The notes: generated by a model not told the origin, from the sequence alone. Numbered from the stretch's first letter, positions 28,812-40,727 are shown. The stretch is 64,000 nt of DNA from Cepaea nemoralis (GCA_014155875.1 JACEFZ010025810.1:539501-603500), one strand, 5' to 3'. Numbers and translations are program-made.

Positions 28812-30894
28812 ATAAATTGAAAGTACTGCAGATAGCAAGTTATAAGTTTCAAGATTTAGAACTGTAAGTGATGCTTGAAGAAGTATACGAAACGGTGGAA
28901 GTGGAAAAAGTGGTCTTGAGATATTGGTACAATGGGTGAATGTATTTTTTATTGATGTTAGAAATGCCGTGTTTAAAGATAGGGGTTAACAAGTTATAGT
29001 GATGATAGGCAGGCCAGATCACAAGTTCGTTGATAAGTAGAGGATGGCTACTACATTGAGTTAATATTGGATTAGAAAAAAAGATTCAACAGGTTTACAG
29101 TGCTTACTTAAGAGGTTATTCCGGATGTTATGTGCTGTTAGGAGATAATAAATAGATGATTGTTGATTACTGATTTGTTTATGTAGATAGAACAGATATG
29201 ATCATAATTGATCTGTAGTTAACAGATATACAGATGGAATGTTTAGTCTTCTCGGTCATAGAAATACTGGATATGCGTTATTTTACTTAGTATGAGAGGC
29301 TAATGTTGGTGGGCCAATGTATGTAGTAATTTTAAGAGAGTTAAAATTGTGTTGAAAACTGTGTTTATGAAGTCTAAGTTTTATGAGTTATGAGTCATAT
29401 AGGAAATGTTTTTATGCTTGAGTTGCTACTGGAAAATGAGGGCTATTGTTTGGTTGTTTTATTGAGCCTAAGTTGTAATGCCTCATAATAAGTTTGTTTT
29501 CATAATTTGGTCTTGAAAAATGATTGTTATTGTTTGATTAATTGATTTAGAGTAGGGTGATTGTGTTCTTAGCATTTGAGTTGATAAAAACTATTGGTCC
29601 GTAAAAGTGTCCAATAGTGATAGGTAGAATAGAATATTTTATTCTGATTTGATAACATGCATCTTATGTCATTTTAATGTTTTTTTCTTCAGATTAATTT
29701 GGGGGTTGTGTTCATTTTATTTCGATTATATGAATGGTTTGATATATGGAGTTACATGGTTATAAAGTTAGTTAAGTAAGTTTAAGTTTAAGATAGATGA
29801 GGTTTTGCTTAAGGTTTTTCGTTCAGAAAAGAGTTGATAAAAAACTAATTTATCCACTGATATAAGGTAGGGGGAAACTTAAGAGTAAATAGTTAAGCTC
29901 ATCAACTAGTGGGAAACTATAGTTGGTGAACGTGTGTACACGAATGGATAGACGTATCCAGGGCTTGCACACACGTCACTGTATTTATAAAATAGCAGGA
30001 TGGGATGTACGGGGGCAAGATATAGGTGCTGTGAAATACCAGCTTTAATTATATTAAAGGTGTTCATAAAATATGAACATGGGCTCATGGTAAAAGGTGA
30101 GATAAAGAAAGAGGAACAGAATTGTGGTTGGCAATGTCAATGTGAAATATAGAAGGTTTATGAAAACTTATGCCAAATTGTTTTATAACGAACAATGATA
30201 TATTTCTTAAGGTGTTTTAAAAAAAAAAAAAAAATTGTTTTACACAATTTTTTTTATTGGCAAGGGAGGTAAAGGGTGAGTGTCTTAAATGTGCATTTAC
30301 TGTATGTCCATGTGGTCATGTCGTGTATTCATTCTTTATGCTACTTACTAGGTGCGCACCACTTCTTTACTTTTTCTAACTACATTGTTTTTGTACGTCC
30401 TGGGGTTTGAAAGAATGAGAAATTTTATAAGGTCAAAGATTTCGATAAAGAATTTATGAGCTGTTCTTATAATATGTATATTTGATACTAGGAAACTAGA
30501 TGAGCCAAGAAAGAACCAGAATAGTAAAGAATGAGAAATTTTATAAGGTCAAAGATTTCGATAAAGAATTTATGAGCTGTTCTTATAATATGTATATTTG
30601 ATACAGGAAACCAGAAAGAACCAGAAATGAAGAATTATGTAGTAGTTGACTATATAATGTTGGGGAAATAAAAAGGAAAGAAGGACTGGTTGGATTAACA
30701 GTGGTATTATATAAATAAAAGGCGAAGAAGAAGTATATGGGGAGGTTATTAGCAGACCATATCACTGGGAGAAGAGTAAAAGATAATTTATTTACTCAAA
30801 CTTGATTTAGGGAAGGTTAGAAGACAAAGAGGGAATAGAGTATGGGGATTTGGAGTAAAGATTTTTCCTTTAAAAGGAAAATTCTTTAATTAAC
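28812..30894 (+). other. 3' non-coding region of element 2
   Basis: About 2.1 kb, C-poor, no coding frame supported. An ~75-bp block (GAATGAGAAATTTTATAAGG...) occurs twice, at 30411 and 30528. Homologous in parts to element 1's 3' region. Palindrome TTTTCCTTT-A-AAAGGAAAA at 30863-30881. Confidence 0.7.
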
Positions 30895-30903
30895 ATGGGG
30901 AGG
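30895..30903 (+). promoter_or_regulatory. polypurine tract of element 2
   Basis: ATGGGGAGG directly before the 3' LTR, same as in element 1. Confidence 0.82.
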
Positions 30904-31137
30904 TGTAACAGTATTGGGTATTATTAGGATCTAGTGGGAAACACAGATACAGCACGATTGAGCATTGAGACTGAAAGGGGTGGGAGATGCTCAATCGTGA
31001 CGTATTGGGTTGGTATGGGCAGTTAAGATCCAACCTTCGATGTGAGTGGAATCTAACATCAACGCTTTGTCATCAATGAAAGAATAAACCATTTTGACTT
31101 GATCACTGGCTTATTAATCTCTGTTCACACTGTGACA
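30904..31137 (+). mobile_element. 3' LTR of element 2
   Basis: 234 bp, TGTAACAG ... CTGTGACA, imperfect inverted ends. Stem-loop arms at 30953-30965 and 30987-30999. Followed by the TTAC duplication. Confidence 0.95.
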
Positions 31138-31141
31138 TTAC

Positions 31142-31243
31142 TTACTGACCGTAAAATTTGCCAAGACATCAACAACAGCTGAACAATGCTGGTTTTGATA
31201 TGCGAAATTAAAAAAAAGAAAAAAGAGAAAAAGAAAAAAAAGA
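31142..31243 (+). mobile_element. family A SINE, 3' part (after element 2)
   Basis: ACTGACCGTAAAATTTGCCA and CAGCTGAACAATGCTGG match the family A body, followed by an A-rich tail and the second copy of the 11-bp duplication. Confidence 0.9.
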
Positions 31244-31254
31244 AAGCGACGATA

Positions 31255-31429
31255 AAGTATGATGTGATTGTAATGGTTTCAGTTAGTGTGTGAGCTGATT
31301 CCAAATTGTTAATCTGGGTGGTTTAAGGAGACGACTGGAGCAATCCCATTGTTCTATTATTTCTCTATTCTGCTGCCAGCAGGGATCTTGGAGATCACAT
31401 TCCGTTAGGAGGACAATGTAAAGGAAAGT
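31255..31429. other. unassigned sequence
   Basis: Nothing recognised. Confidence 0.4.
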
Positions 31430-31575
31430 ATGTGTCGCTGTTGTGGCTTCTCCTTTCGCCATCTATCCCCTACTGGGACATAGGTCCTCAACCAAGCCCT
31501 CCTATCTATAGCTATCCCATGCAGCTCGATCCATGTCCTCCCCATATTGTTCATGTATGTTTCTATTTCTCTTCA
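31430..31575 (-). pseudogene. EN-RT LINE 3' fragment, single-copy version of the 49-bp repeat region
   Basis: The minus strand reads NNMGRTWIELHGIAIDRRAW, the LINE C-terminus. It aligns with 19340-19460 (GGTCCTCAACCAAG, CATGCAGCTCGATCC). Here the 49-bp segment is present once. Confidence 0.6.
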
Positions 31576-32520
31576 TGAGTGTTTCCATGAGTGAAAGGAA
31601 GACCATCTGGGATCCGGACTTCATGCGGCTTTTTCACACAATGTTGTTTTGTCAAACTTTGTCTGCAGGTTTGTTGTGGCATCACCCACAGCACTACACC
31701 ACGTTCTACATTAAGTAAGCAATTATCATTGTTCTAACCACAAAGTGATAAGTACCAACAACGACATTCTAGTCATAACCAGTCCCGAATGGAGTGAACT
31801 TACACCATCAACAGAAGGAGGCGCAGAGAAGAGGCAATGGAAGCCGTTACAACCGAACCTGGGGGGAGTGGATGCCAAAACTGAGTAATCGACATCCCCA
31901 TTCCAGTGCCAATCACAATCATATCACCTACGTCAGCAGATTGCCTCAACTATTTCAATGATTATAAAACTTTTATAACGCGATGATCGCTTATAGATTA
32001 ATTAAAAACCTAATAGTGTTTCATATTCAATACTAATCAATTCTGTCGTGTGTATTCTCTCTTTGTGAGCTAGTCGTTTGTTTTAAAATTTATAAAATCA
32101 TATCTGTAACAATATATATTTTTATAAAACTTAACTCTCGGCATTTACGTGCATTGAATATTAACTTAATTAATTAGATCTATATTACAGTTTGACAGGG
32201 TGAAAATGTGTTCCAGATTTTGTCTTCCTATCGTTGTGTTGTAAGCAAGGAGACTGGGGGGTTCCTTTTCTTTTGCAGGTTACGCGTAGCGGGAATAATT
32301 AAGTCTGCAGTCTCTGAACAAACTTGCTTCTGTTCGCTTTACCTTTCCTCAACCTACCCATTGTAAGGAGTTTAGATTTTCTCTGGGACCGGTATCTTCA
32401 TACCATCTAGATTACAACGAGCCACTTCTATCTTCTCTTCCTTCGGTGGATAGACTTTCCTTCGGATAGTCCTCTTGTCACTACGTTTGTGGGCGTATTT
32501 ATCTCAACAGTAGGTGATCA
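31576..32520. other. unassigned sequence
   Basis: No gene or repeat recognised; AT-rich between 31990 and 32190. Confidence 0.4.
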
Positions 32521-32524
32521 CGCT

Positions 32525-32712
32525 ACAATAAGTTTACGTTCAGTGTTGTGCCATTGCTTTATGAACGACCGGCACTCCTTACCATTGCACAAAAACCAAC
32601 GCAAGGCGACCTGCTGCCAAATAGCCCGCAGCAATGTTCCGAACGCGATACGCGGGATTACAAATTGCGTCCGTAACTTCTTGGCAACAGAGCTGGCAAA
32701 AGCCGGGTGAAC
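32525..32712 (-). mobile_element. family A SINE, variant with GCGATTTGGCAGCAGACTGC-type middle, truncated
   Basis: TTTACGTTCAGTGTTGTGCC and TTATGAACGACCGGCA match family A in reverse. The middle (CCAACGCAAGGCGACCTGCT) is shared with the copies at 42357 and 47119, so it marks a subfamily. The 3' end is missing. Confidence 0.75.
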
Positions 32713-33093
32713 AAATGATTACAAATTCACGTCTAATTGGAAGAGCGTAATCACAGGACAATAATTCATCACATGGTTGTATTCAACAAACTCGATGTCA
32801 GATAAACAGTGAAATGTTATGAGTATATGTTAAAGTTCACAGTTGGCAATGCTGTCTATGTTCATTAACACTATAGAACTGTGTCAGAAGTTTAAGACGT
32901 GAATGAAGTCTGGGCTTCCTGTAGAGTGATTCCTGGAGTATTTCCTCCAGTTGTTGTGAACTATACTGAAGGTCAGTACTATGTTGTTTCCTTGATCAAG
33001 ATTACCGTGTCAGAATGGATCGATCACCACAAGCACTGAGCTAAGCAGAAACACATGCACACACATCCATTCATCACTATATTACTTTTATTA
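32713..33093. other. unassigned sequence
   Basis: Nothing recognised. Confidence 0.4.
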
Positions 33094-33345
33094 TACGAGG
33101 TAAGTTAATAAGTAAGTCACAAATGACTGTAGAAAAATAACTAAATATGATAACAACTTGAAACCAGTTTATTTTTATACATACATTGTCACTTTATTTC
33201 TCAATATAATTTCCACCACCATTGATGCACTTATCCCATCGTTTTATCAGTCCTTCCAAACCAGCTGCATAGAACTGCGTGCTTTGTTTTCATTTATCTG
33301 CCATCCTACATAACTGTGTGACTTACTTATTCACTCGCCCTCGTA
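33094..33345 (-). mobile_element. mariner MITE (internally deleted), family 2
   Basis: Terminal inverted repeats TACGAGGTAAGTTAATAAGT and (reverse) TACGAGGGCGAGTGAATAAG with TA at each end. The interior in minus orientation ends with GGAAGGACTGATAAAACGAT and ATTATATTGAGAAATAA, the last codons of a mariner transposase. About 250 bp, so most of the gene is missing. Confidence 0.75.
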
Positions 33346-33401
33346 GCTTTTTCTACCCAGCTATGCACCGCTTTACGGGATAAACATTTGCCTTTATAAA
33401 C

Positions 33402-33673
33402 GCTGAAAACCCACCTTGGCGGGAGACATTTCGCGAATGACGCCGAAGTTGAATGTGAAGTGAAAACGTGGTTTAGAAAACAGAGCACTCAGTTCTTTGC
33501 AGCCGGTTTGGGAGGACTGATAAAACGATGGGATAAGTGCATTAATGTTGGTGGAATTTATGTTGAGAAATAAAGGACTATGTATGTATACAAATAAACT
33601 GGTTTCAAGTTGTTACCAAATTTAGTTATTTTTCTACAGCCATTTGTGACTTACTTATTAACTTACCCTCGTA
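33402..33673 (+). pseudogene. mariner transposase C-terminal fragment and terminal repeat, family 2
   Basis: 33402-33567 reads HLGGRHFANDAEVECEVKTW and then GLIKRWDKCINVGGIYVEK and a stop, the C-terminus of mariner transposases. The 3' terminal repeat ends CCCTCGTA at 33673. In the opposite orientation to the MITE at 33094, with which it shares about 190 bp. Confidence 0.8.
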
Positions 33674-33990
33674 TAGATAATAAATACACAAACAGACAAA
33701 CATATCTACCTACCTACATACCTACCTACCTACCCCCCCCCCCCCCCCCACTCTTCTTCCCTCCTCCCTACACAAACACATTAATCAGCCAGCCAGCCAG
33801 ACAGACAGACAGACAGACAGAGAAACACACATACATCGACAGACAGACAGACATACAGACATAAGTACAGGAGGGCAGAGATACAAAAATAGACAGACAG
33901 ATAGATAGATGCACATACGCCCATACATAACACACACACACACGCACACACACACACGCACGCACGCACACACACGCGCGCGCGCGCGTT
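33674..33990. repeat. microsatellite cluster
   Basis: Successive (CCTA)n, a C-run at 33733-33749, (GACA)n at 33799-33822, 33840-33862 and 33892-33910, and (CA)n/(CG)n at 33930-33989. The Cys/Val-rich minus frames here are artefacts. Confidence 0.9.
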
Positions 33991-34540
33991 CTGTAAGGCG
34001 TCTGATGTTGGAAGAGCCGGAATTCACTGGCCCAAGTCGTCTATGAGTGAGAGTTATCAACAACCATCAATTTTATCCAGACACATTCAGCTCTTTGCCG
34101 GTATATTGATTTTACGAGCCGGACAACAAATGTCTCTCATCGCAGAAAATGAAAATAAGTTAAATATGGCCTGGAAAAAAAAGCCATGGCCTCTCTACCC
34201 TCGACATCTCTTTCTATCTCTTTATCTCTCCATCCTCCGCTGTCTTTCAAATTCTCTATATCTGGCCAACACTCTTTTCATAATTTTACATACATTTCTT
34301 TCACACACCATCATTTCTCGCCATCACTTTTCCACCAATCTCGCTCCATCTCTCATTCCATTACTCTTTCAACATTTCTCTTCATTTCACTTCCATTCAT
34401 TTTCAACTCATTTCTATCTCCAGCTTTTTCTACGGTATTTATCCCACCCCTCATTTCATCTCCCTATGTTTTTCAGTATGTGGATCACAAATACAGACAG
34501 ACAGGCACACAAACGATAGACAGACAAACAGTTAGACAGA
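33991..34540. other. unassigned sequence, pyrimidine-rich
   Basis: Ser/Phe/His-rich plus frames (34043-34548) come from C/T/A-rich low-complexity DNA; I see no domain and do not call a gene. Confidence 0.5.
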
Positions 34541-34665
34541 CGCATTGAATGAATGAATGAATGAATGAATGAATGAAAAAAATAAAAAAAATAAAGAAAG
34601 AAAAAAGAAAGGCAGAACGAAAGAAAAAAAACGAAAGAAAGAAAGAAAGAAAGAAAGAAGAAAAA

Positions 34666-34725
<60 letters not shown>

Positions 34726-34730
34726 AGGCT
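34541..34730. repeat. (GAAT)n and (GAAA)n microsatellites
   Basis: GAAT repeats at 34547-34577 and GAAA repeats, imperfect then perfect, at 34590-34728. Confidence 0.95.
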
Positions 34731-34797
34731 TTTTTAACACCATCAAACACAATTTAATTTTAGTTTTCTCTATCTGCACTTTTCACGTGCGTGTATG

Positions 34798-34799
<2 letters not shown>

Positions 34800-34883
<84 letters not shown>

Positions 34884-34894
34884 AAGGAAGGAAT
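34800..34894. repeat. (GA)n then (GGAA)n microsatellite
   Basis: GA run 34800-34880 followed by AAGGAAGGAAGG. Confidence 0.97.
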
Positions 34895-35152
34895 CATATA
34901 TTGTATGCTAGTATTATTTTCTTAACCTCTGTTGAATGTAGATGAAAGGCTTCGATTCGAAAGCTAAAGCAAATCTGTAAGATGATTTAATTAATCCTGT
35001 AAAACACTGCCAGGAAAAATCCAACAAACGAGATTAACTATGTTGAAATGTCATCCTTATGTAAGCTAACAGTGCACGTTAGTGCACTTGAATTCGCTAT
35101 ACATAACAGACTGAAATACATACATGCATGCACGCATATACGCGTGCGAGCC

Positions 35153-35156
<4 letters not shown>

Positions 35157-35230
<74 letters not shown>

Positions 35231-35231
35231 A
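35157..35231. repeat. (CT)n-(CA)n compound microsatellite
   Basis: CT run to 35208, then CA run. Confidence 0.97.
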
Positions 35232-35339
35232 TCACATTCAAGCGCACACATTAACTCCTCCTATCTCAAATTCTCCTGGGACCTCATGAGCCTAGGTCAA
35301 TTTAAACACCCGCTTGCAGGGTGATTTTAAATAACTAGT

Positions 35340-35605
35340 GGATACTAAAATACAATATGTACTAAAGGACACTCGAATACAAGCTGTACTAAAGGACATA
35401 GTGATTATAAGCTGTACTAATGGACATTGAAATACAAGCTGTACTAAAGAACACAGTGATCACAAGCTGTACTAATGGGCACGGTGATTATAAGCCGTAC
35501 TAATGGACACAGTGATTACGAGCTGTACTAATGGACACAGTGAGTAATTACAAGCTGTGCTAATGAACGTAGTGATTACAAGCTGTACTAATGTAGTGTA
35601 ATATA
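35340..35605. repeat. degenerate minisatellite, ~28-32 bp unit
   Basis: About nine units around AAGCTGTACTAATGGACACAG, with ACTAAAGGACAC variants; imperfect and old. Confidence 0.85.
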
Positions 35606-35759
35606 GTGTATGGCTATACAAAGCTCGGAATTCTGAGGTAAGTAGAAACATTTTTTCCACCTTTCATTTTCTCTTCATTGCTTTCTTTTTTGTTTCATAT
35701 TTTTATTCTTCGCGTCCTATCGTCACGTTTTAATGTAGTCATAGGAGATCTCCGTGACT

Positions 35760-35890
35760 ATATGTTGTGTTTTGTGAATGTGTTTATTTGCTGATGAAGG
35801 CTAATCGCCGCAACGTCATGTATGTGTCGTAATTCCGTTATGTAAAGCTGCACTACTTTGTGTCATTTTATATTGTTTACAAAATGAGGA
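35760..35890 (+). repeat. dispersed repeat copy with CTGATGAAGGC core
   Basis: Contains GCTGATGAAGGCTAATCGCC then GCAACGTC and GTAATTCCGTTATGTAAAGC. An inverted second copy lies at 41030-41130. Family unknown; the core resembles the conserved ends of some Penelope-like or hammerhead-bearing repeats. Confidence 0.6.
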
Positions 35891-37819
35891 GAGTAAGAGA
35901 AGACACACAACCGCACACTATTATTCCTTTGTAGACTTTACAAGCTTCGTCGACATTTGCATCTTCTCTGCGCATGAGCAAGCAACATCTAGCAGTATGA
36001 AACCAAGGTAAACACTAAAACTGGATAATACTGCCACCAAATGGCACCGCGGACATTATTTTCAGCCTCTCGGTGTCAATTTGTAACCAGCGTACTGACT
36101 TTCACTGGCACAACAGTTACACAACAGTGTTAAGACTGTTTAGAGACTGACAATAACCTTTAATGCCACTATAACACTGACAGTAGAAGCAAACGATTTT
36201 CAATAAGCTTCAGCCTAAAATACACAAACATATCAGAAAATCAATCAAACTGATGAGAAATAACTGCAAGAAACTATGATGCTATTTCATACAGAAACAC
36301 AATGGAGGTGATCTTTACCAACTTTAGATTTTCCAATCAACTTTGTTTAGTTTCATCATACAAAAAGAACAGGCCAGGGTTAATACACTCATCTGTTTCA
36401 ACATATAGAAATCTGAACAAGTGTGTAACTTTCGTCTCATTCATACATCAATATCAGAAGGCAATTTTGCATTGTAAATTATATGATCCTGTGTATACAT
36501 TGTTTGTTATTTGCTGTTAATTATTATCAAATGGATGTGTCTATCTATATAAGGTATATGCAGTGGTCATGATTAATGTGACCCAATTAAGCGGAATCGA
36601 CTGCATCTAGAAATAGGAAATGCACATGCACAAAAACAGGATGTCAAAAGGACGGGTCGAATAACCAATATATGGACGGACAGAGTGAAGAACTGACAGA
36701 ACTGACAGACAGATGCACGGATAAACGGAAGTCACACAATTTTATGACAGATAAACGGGCAGGGAGACAGATCGACAGACAGATCCTTGGTGGGTAGACA
36801 TTACACACACGCTAATTGTGATTCAGCTCAGGAAGAAGAGGAGGAGGAGCTGATCCTATTTGCGAATATTGAAAGGAATATATGAACCAGGAAGCGATCA
36901 ATGACTGCATTTGCATGAAATGGTAATTCCTAGGCGGTGTTCTCAGCGCGTGCCAGCATAACAAACTGATACAGCCATGCCTGTAAGAACATCTAACAGC
37001 CACGAGACATACACACCGGCAGACGTAAGACTAGTAACTCTACTGTCAAACTGAAGTCAAGACAGATATATACAGATCATATTAACACTGGTTGTATGCA
37101 TGTCTGTCTGAAGTATGCGCTTGGATTCAGCCAAGTCAGAAGGTCGCTATGTCGTATTAGAAGAACGATGAATGCACATGGCTTCCTGCTTTCTAACAGA
37201 TAAGGGAGGCAATTCATATCATATCAAATTGTGGACATCTCAGCTCAATGGTATAATTAGGAAAGTGCACATCCGGTGGTGCACTGGGTCTAAAAATTGC
37301 AAGGAGGCAAGGCTACTACAAGAACATTAACATGTTTAATATGTGCCCAATGTTTAAAGGGGCTCTTTTCATCATGGCCCAAAAGGGCCGACTTGCCATC
37401 AAGAAGACTGAGGCCCTTGTGTGTCCACTAGTGAGCACACTTTGTTGGAAGCATGCGTTTCACTCTTCAGAAGCAGAGAAAATACGGCGCAGCTCTAGAT
37501 GTATGTTCAGGGAGTAGTCGGCTTCTATATGAATAATATCTTCTGCCCAGGAAATTATATTTGGTAGTGGCCTTGGTGACAAAACATTGCTGGTTAACTC
37601 TGAAACCGAAGTGACGTAAGGTTGTGTGCTATGCATGCAGTAACGTCGGAGTTGAAAGTTTCCTTGAATGAACAACAGAAGCATGTCAAATGTGTTTTGT
37701 TTGTGAAGTCACCTTCAGGGACATTAACATTAATCTTGGGTCAGAAAATGTACGGAGACGAATCACAGACAGTTAACAGACAAAGAGGCTGCAGCGACGT
37801 GGTTTTATAGAATGATGAA
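35891..37819. other. unassigned sequence
   Basis: No gene recognised. Degenerate (GACA)-like runs at 36690-36785. Confidence 0.4.
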
Positions 37820-38150
37820 AACATAATGGGCGGATAAAAGGAGCAATGAAGATTAACTCACAAACAGAACTGGGTACTCGAATAAGAAGAAGACAGTCCG
37901 CATTCTTTGGGTATGTCATGAAAAGGGGAGAGCTAGAGTATGTCGTCACAATGATGGAGGGGAAGAGAGGCAAGGGGAGGCCAAAAGAGGCAAGGGGAGG
38001 CCAAGAGAGAAGATGCTGGACAGTTTGACATCATGGCATGAAAGAACATCAGTATAAAAATGTTTGGCAGCACAAGAGGACACGTGAGCAGGCATGATTA
38101 CAAACGCCACACTGCATAGACTATAAGAAGACGTTTCTGATTGCTTTCTG
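37820..38150 (+). pseudogene. EN-RT LINE 3' fragment
   Basis: 37848 onward reads TRIRRRQSAFFGYVMKRGEL and MMEGKRGKGRP, then (shifted) LTSWHERTS, the C-terminal LINE domain. KEARGGQ is a small internal duplication of AGGCAAGGGGAGGCCAA. Confidence 0.7.
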
Positions 38151-38529
38151 AACGAGTAGCAAAAATTTAAAGCTTAAGAGCGTTAAACTTCTCAGTCACC
38201 CCAACAACTCAGGAAGAAATAGCGACACTAAAGTGAAAGACATCGCAAATGTTTGAGTACTACTAGCGTTTCCGTGAAAATCGAGTTAGTACTGGATTTT
38301 TCTGAAGGACCATCGATCCCTATTGATGAGGCAGTACCTCGTACGCACATTGTGATTGCCCCGGATAATTCTCCACATCCTCTCTGCCTGCAACCGCAAG
38401 CGATTTTTACTTGTTCCCTCATGTCAAAAATTACACTGACAGGGCAGGGATTTAACGATGTCTAGAACTCTACCACCAATAAAGCTGTGAGAGGTAGAAA
38501 AGAATGGGTTCCATGTACATGTCCAACAG
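38151..38529. other. unassigned sequence
   Basis: Short frames on both strands (70 aa plus, 64 aa minus) without recognisable similarity; not called. Confidence 0.4.
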
Positions 38530-38880
38530 ATGTATCGGTTCAAATCACTTCCTAGGCAGTAATGTTTCATGACCACACGATCCTGCAGATAAGTCATTGT
38601 CATTATGTACCTTGCTAAGTGACGTAAGCGTGCATGTCTCCCCACAGACCTTGGTCCTGGTGTTCTGGATCAATTCCAATGATATTAATCTACGGCATTG
38701 TCTAAGACCATAGGGCTTTATTTCGCACAACCTTCCCCTGCCTGTCCTACAGTTGGGTTTTCCAGTCGTCACGGTGTACCCCAATGTCTCCATTCTCATT
38801 ATATGCCCAAAATAACACTGTTTGTCGCTGTTCAGTAGTTGTGCATACTGTTCTAATTTAATTAGTTTCTTCAAAGCACT
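38530..38880 (-). pseudogene. EN-RT LINE 3' fragment
   Basis: The minus strand reads IKLEQYAQLLNSDKQCYFGH, IMRMETLGYTVTTGK, then RTGRGR and ISLELIQNTR, the same C-terminal domain in another family. In the opposite orientation to the fragment at 37820. Confidence 0.65.
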
Positions 38881-39059
38881 CGTTGTCAGTTGCTCGAGCC
38901 GTCCAAGAGAGACCAGACAGCGTCTTTACATTGTGAACCAGAAAGCTATCTATGAGTTAAGGCGGTCGGCGTGACCCCGGCCACATCGATCATTCAGTGC
39001 CGTGTTGTCCAGACAATATGTGCATAACAATATTCCCAATATGATATGCCAGCATGTCA

Positions 39060-39545
39060 TTCTTCTTCTTCTTTCGTTCGACTGAACTTTGTACATAACT
39101 GCAATGTTGTTTCTTGTATGAATTTCAATGTCTTATTTTTTTGTAGTTCACTTAGTGGTCCAGAATTTATCTTCCACAGTTGTTTCTCTAGGCCATAAAG
39201 TTTGTTCTAGATATGTCGTATGTTGGGCAGTCAAGGAGACTGATATTCTGTCTGCGGCGTCAATTCCTATGTGCACATGGTTGATTCGCCAATCTTGAAT
39301 TATGTTTACTTGTGGTTGCGTAATCTATTGTGTCCTGTACTGAGGCGCAGAATAATGATTTGTTCTGGTTTGTCCATAAGGTGGTAAATCGTCTTGAGCC
39401 GGTGTTGATGACTTTCTAACTGATTCGATCAATCTTTTGTTTTGGTGGTATGTAACGGGCACAGCAGATGGTTCTTCTAGTGCTCCATCCTTAGCTAGCT
39501 GATCAGCTCTTTCGTTTCTGATCAAACATGTCACTGAAAGTACTG
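39060..39545 (-). pseudogene. LINE with RNase H, 3' fragment
   Basis: The minus strand starts RNERADQLAKDGALEEPSAV, the end of an RNase H domain (final catalytic Asp in ERAD). With a frameshift it goes on through an ILRLSTGHNRLRNH-like motif and ends LYGLEKQLWKINSG. This is the post-RNase H region of Jockey/I-like LINEs, a third RNase H family in the window. Confidence 0.65.
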
Positions 39546-39985
39546 AAAGGGTACCCTCTTACTCTGGGATGTTGAGGAATTGTATGGTCCTATTTTCATA
39601 TTTTGAAATTACGTACGTACGTTGGTACGTATGCGCATGAGAACTAAAGCGTGTGCGCGCGCACATATGCATATTATTGACTTCTTTGGGTAAACAATAA
39701 TCAGTGGGATGTATCGCATGTGAAAGGTGTTGAACAAAGCACCGCCTGTAACTCTTTCTTTCACAAAAAGCGGCCACTTACAGTTACAGCTACCGCTATT
39801 CATTAGCAATCTGAGTAATCGCGTACTAGAATAGAGTGAGCTAAAGGTTCAACAAAGAATAACCGAATCAAAGATGCAGAGGTTAATGATGCAAGGAATT
39901 AAAGCAATAAAGCAAGAAGTCACGCAAACACGCCTATATATACACGCACTAAGACAAACACAGGCATGCACACGAGCGCGCACAC
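39546..39985. other. unassigned sequence
   Basis: Nothing recognised. Confidence 0.4.
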
Positions 39986-39990
39986 ACAGA

Positions 39991-39992
<2 letters not shown>

Positions 39993-40067
<75 letters not shown>

Positions 40068-40092
40068 TATATATTATATATATATATATATC
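39993..40092. repeat. (TC)n-(TA)n compound microsatellite
   Basis: TC run to 40020, then TA run to about 40091. Confidence 0.97.
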
Positions 40093-40268
40093 AGAACAAT
40101 CTGGTTTTACGCTATGGTGTCTTATGTTTGTCTAGTTCGTTAAGGGAGAGTCTGAAAACCAGTAACACAAATCGGGTAAAAACGCAAACGGGCTAAGGCA
40201 GACAACAGCACGTGCACACTGGCAGATAAACAGGTACAGAGATAAGAGACGGATTTCTAATACCTAAT

Positions 40269-40506
40269 GTTTTGCGTATCCTTTACAGGACATCGCTGTT
40301 AACATCAGCATCTTTCAGCTGATTGCTGATTTCTTGGCAAGATTACGCTCAGTAGTTTGCCATTGCTTTCTGAACGGCCGGCTTACATACCCCGTAAGTT
40401 ACCGGCGCGATTCGAACCACTGCGGATTCTCACCGTCGTCACGTTACTTACAAGAGTATACGAGATTACGGAGAAAAGTCGCTAACCTCTAGGCCAGGAA
40501 GCCGGC
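40269..40506 (-). mobile_element. family A SINE
   Basis: Complete in reverse from GCGTATCCTTTACAGGACAT to GGCCAGGAAGCCGGC. A 12-bp duplication CTAA(T/C)ACCTAAT with one mismatch lies at 40257-40268 and 40507-40518. B box in reverse: GCGATTCGAACC. Confidence 0.9.
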
Positions 40507-40727
40507 CTAACACCTAATAGCAGCCCTAAATTACGCAGTCGCTAGCCTCTCGTTAACTGAATTTTCATTCACACTACGATGAGTAGAAATTTTTAAGCTT
40601 TACTGCAGTTCCCTTCATTCTTGCCTACGATGAGAAGGTACGACAGTACCCACATTGCTGCCTGCCTACCTATCATATTTATGTTTGCCTGTATCTGGTA
40701 ATGTTTTGCCATTTTATAAAATTAAGC

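Larger units (their letters stand above)
22117..31137 (+). mobile_element. complete Ty3/Gypsy LTR retrotransposon (element 2)
   Basis: 9,021 bp with 4-bp target duplication TTAC (22113-22116, 31138-31141) inside a SINE. LTRs start TGTAACAG and the 3' one ends CTGTGACA. The first 221 bp of the two LTRs are identical, so insertion was recent. Gag and pol are open, and PR, RT, RH and INT all have their catalytic residues. Order PR-RT-RH-INT. A 2.1-kb 3' non-coding region precedes the polypurine tract. Probably able to move, or lost that ability only recently. Confidence 0.93.

Noticed and set aside
33768..34779. Cys/Val-, Ser/Phe- and Lys-rich frames up to 158 aa
   Set aside because: Low-complexity microsatellite DNA; no domains, no conserved start context.
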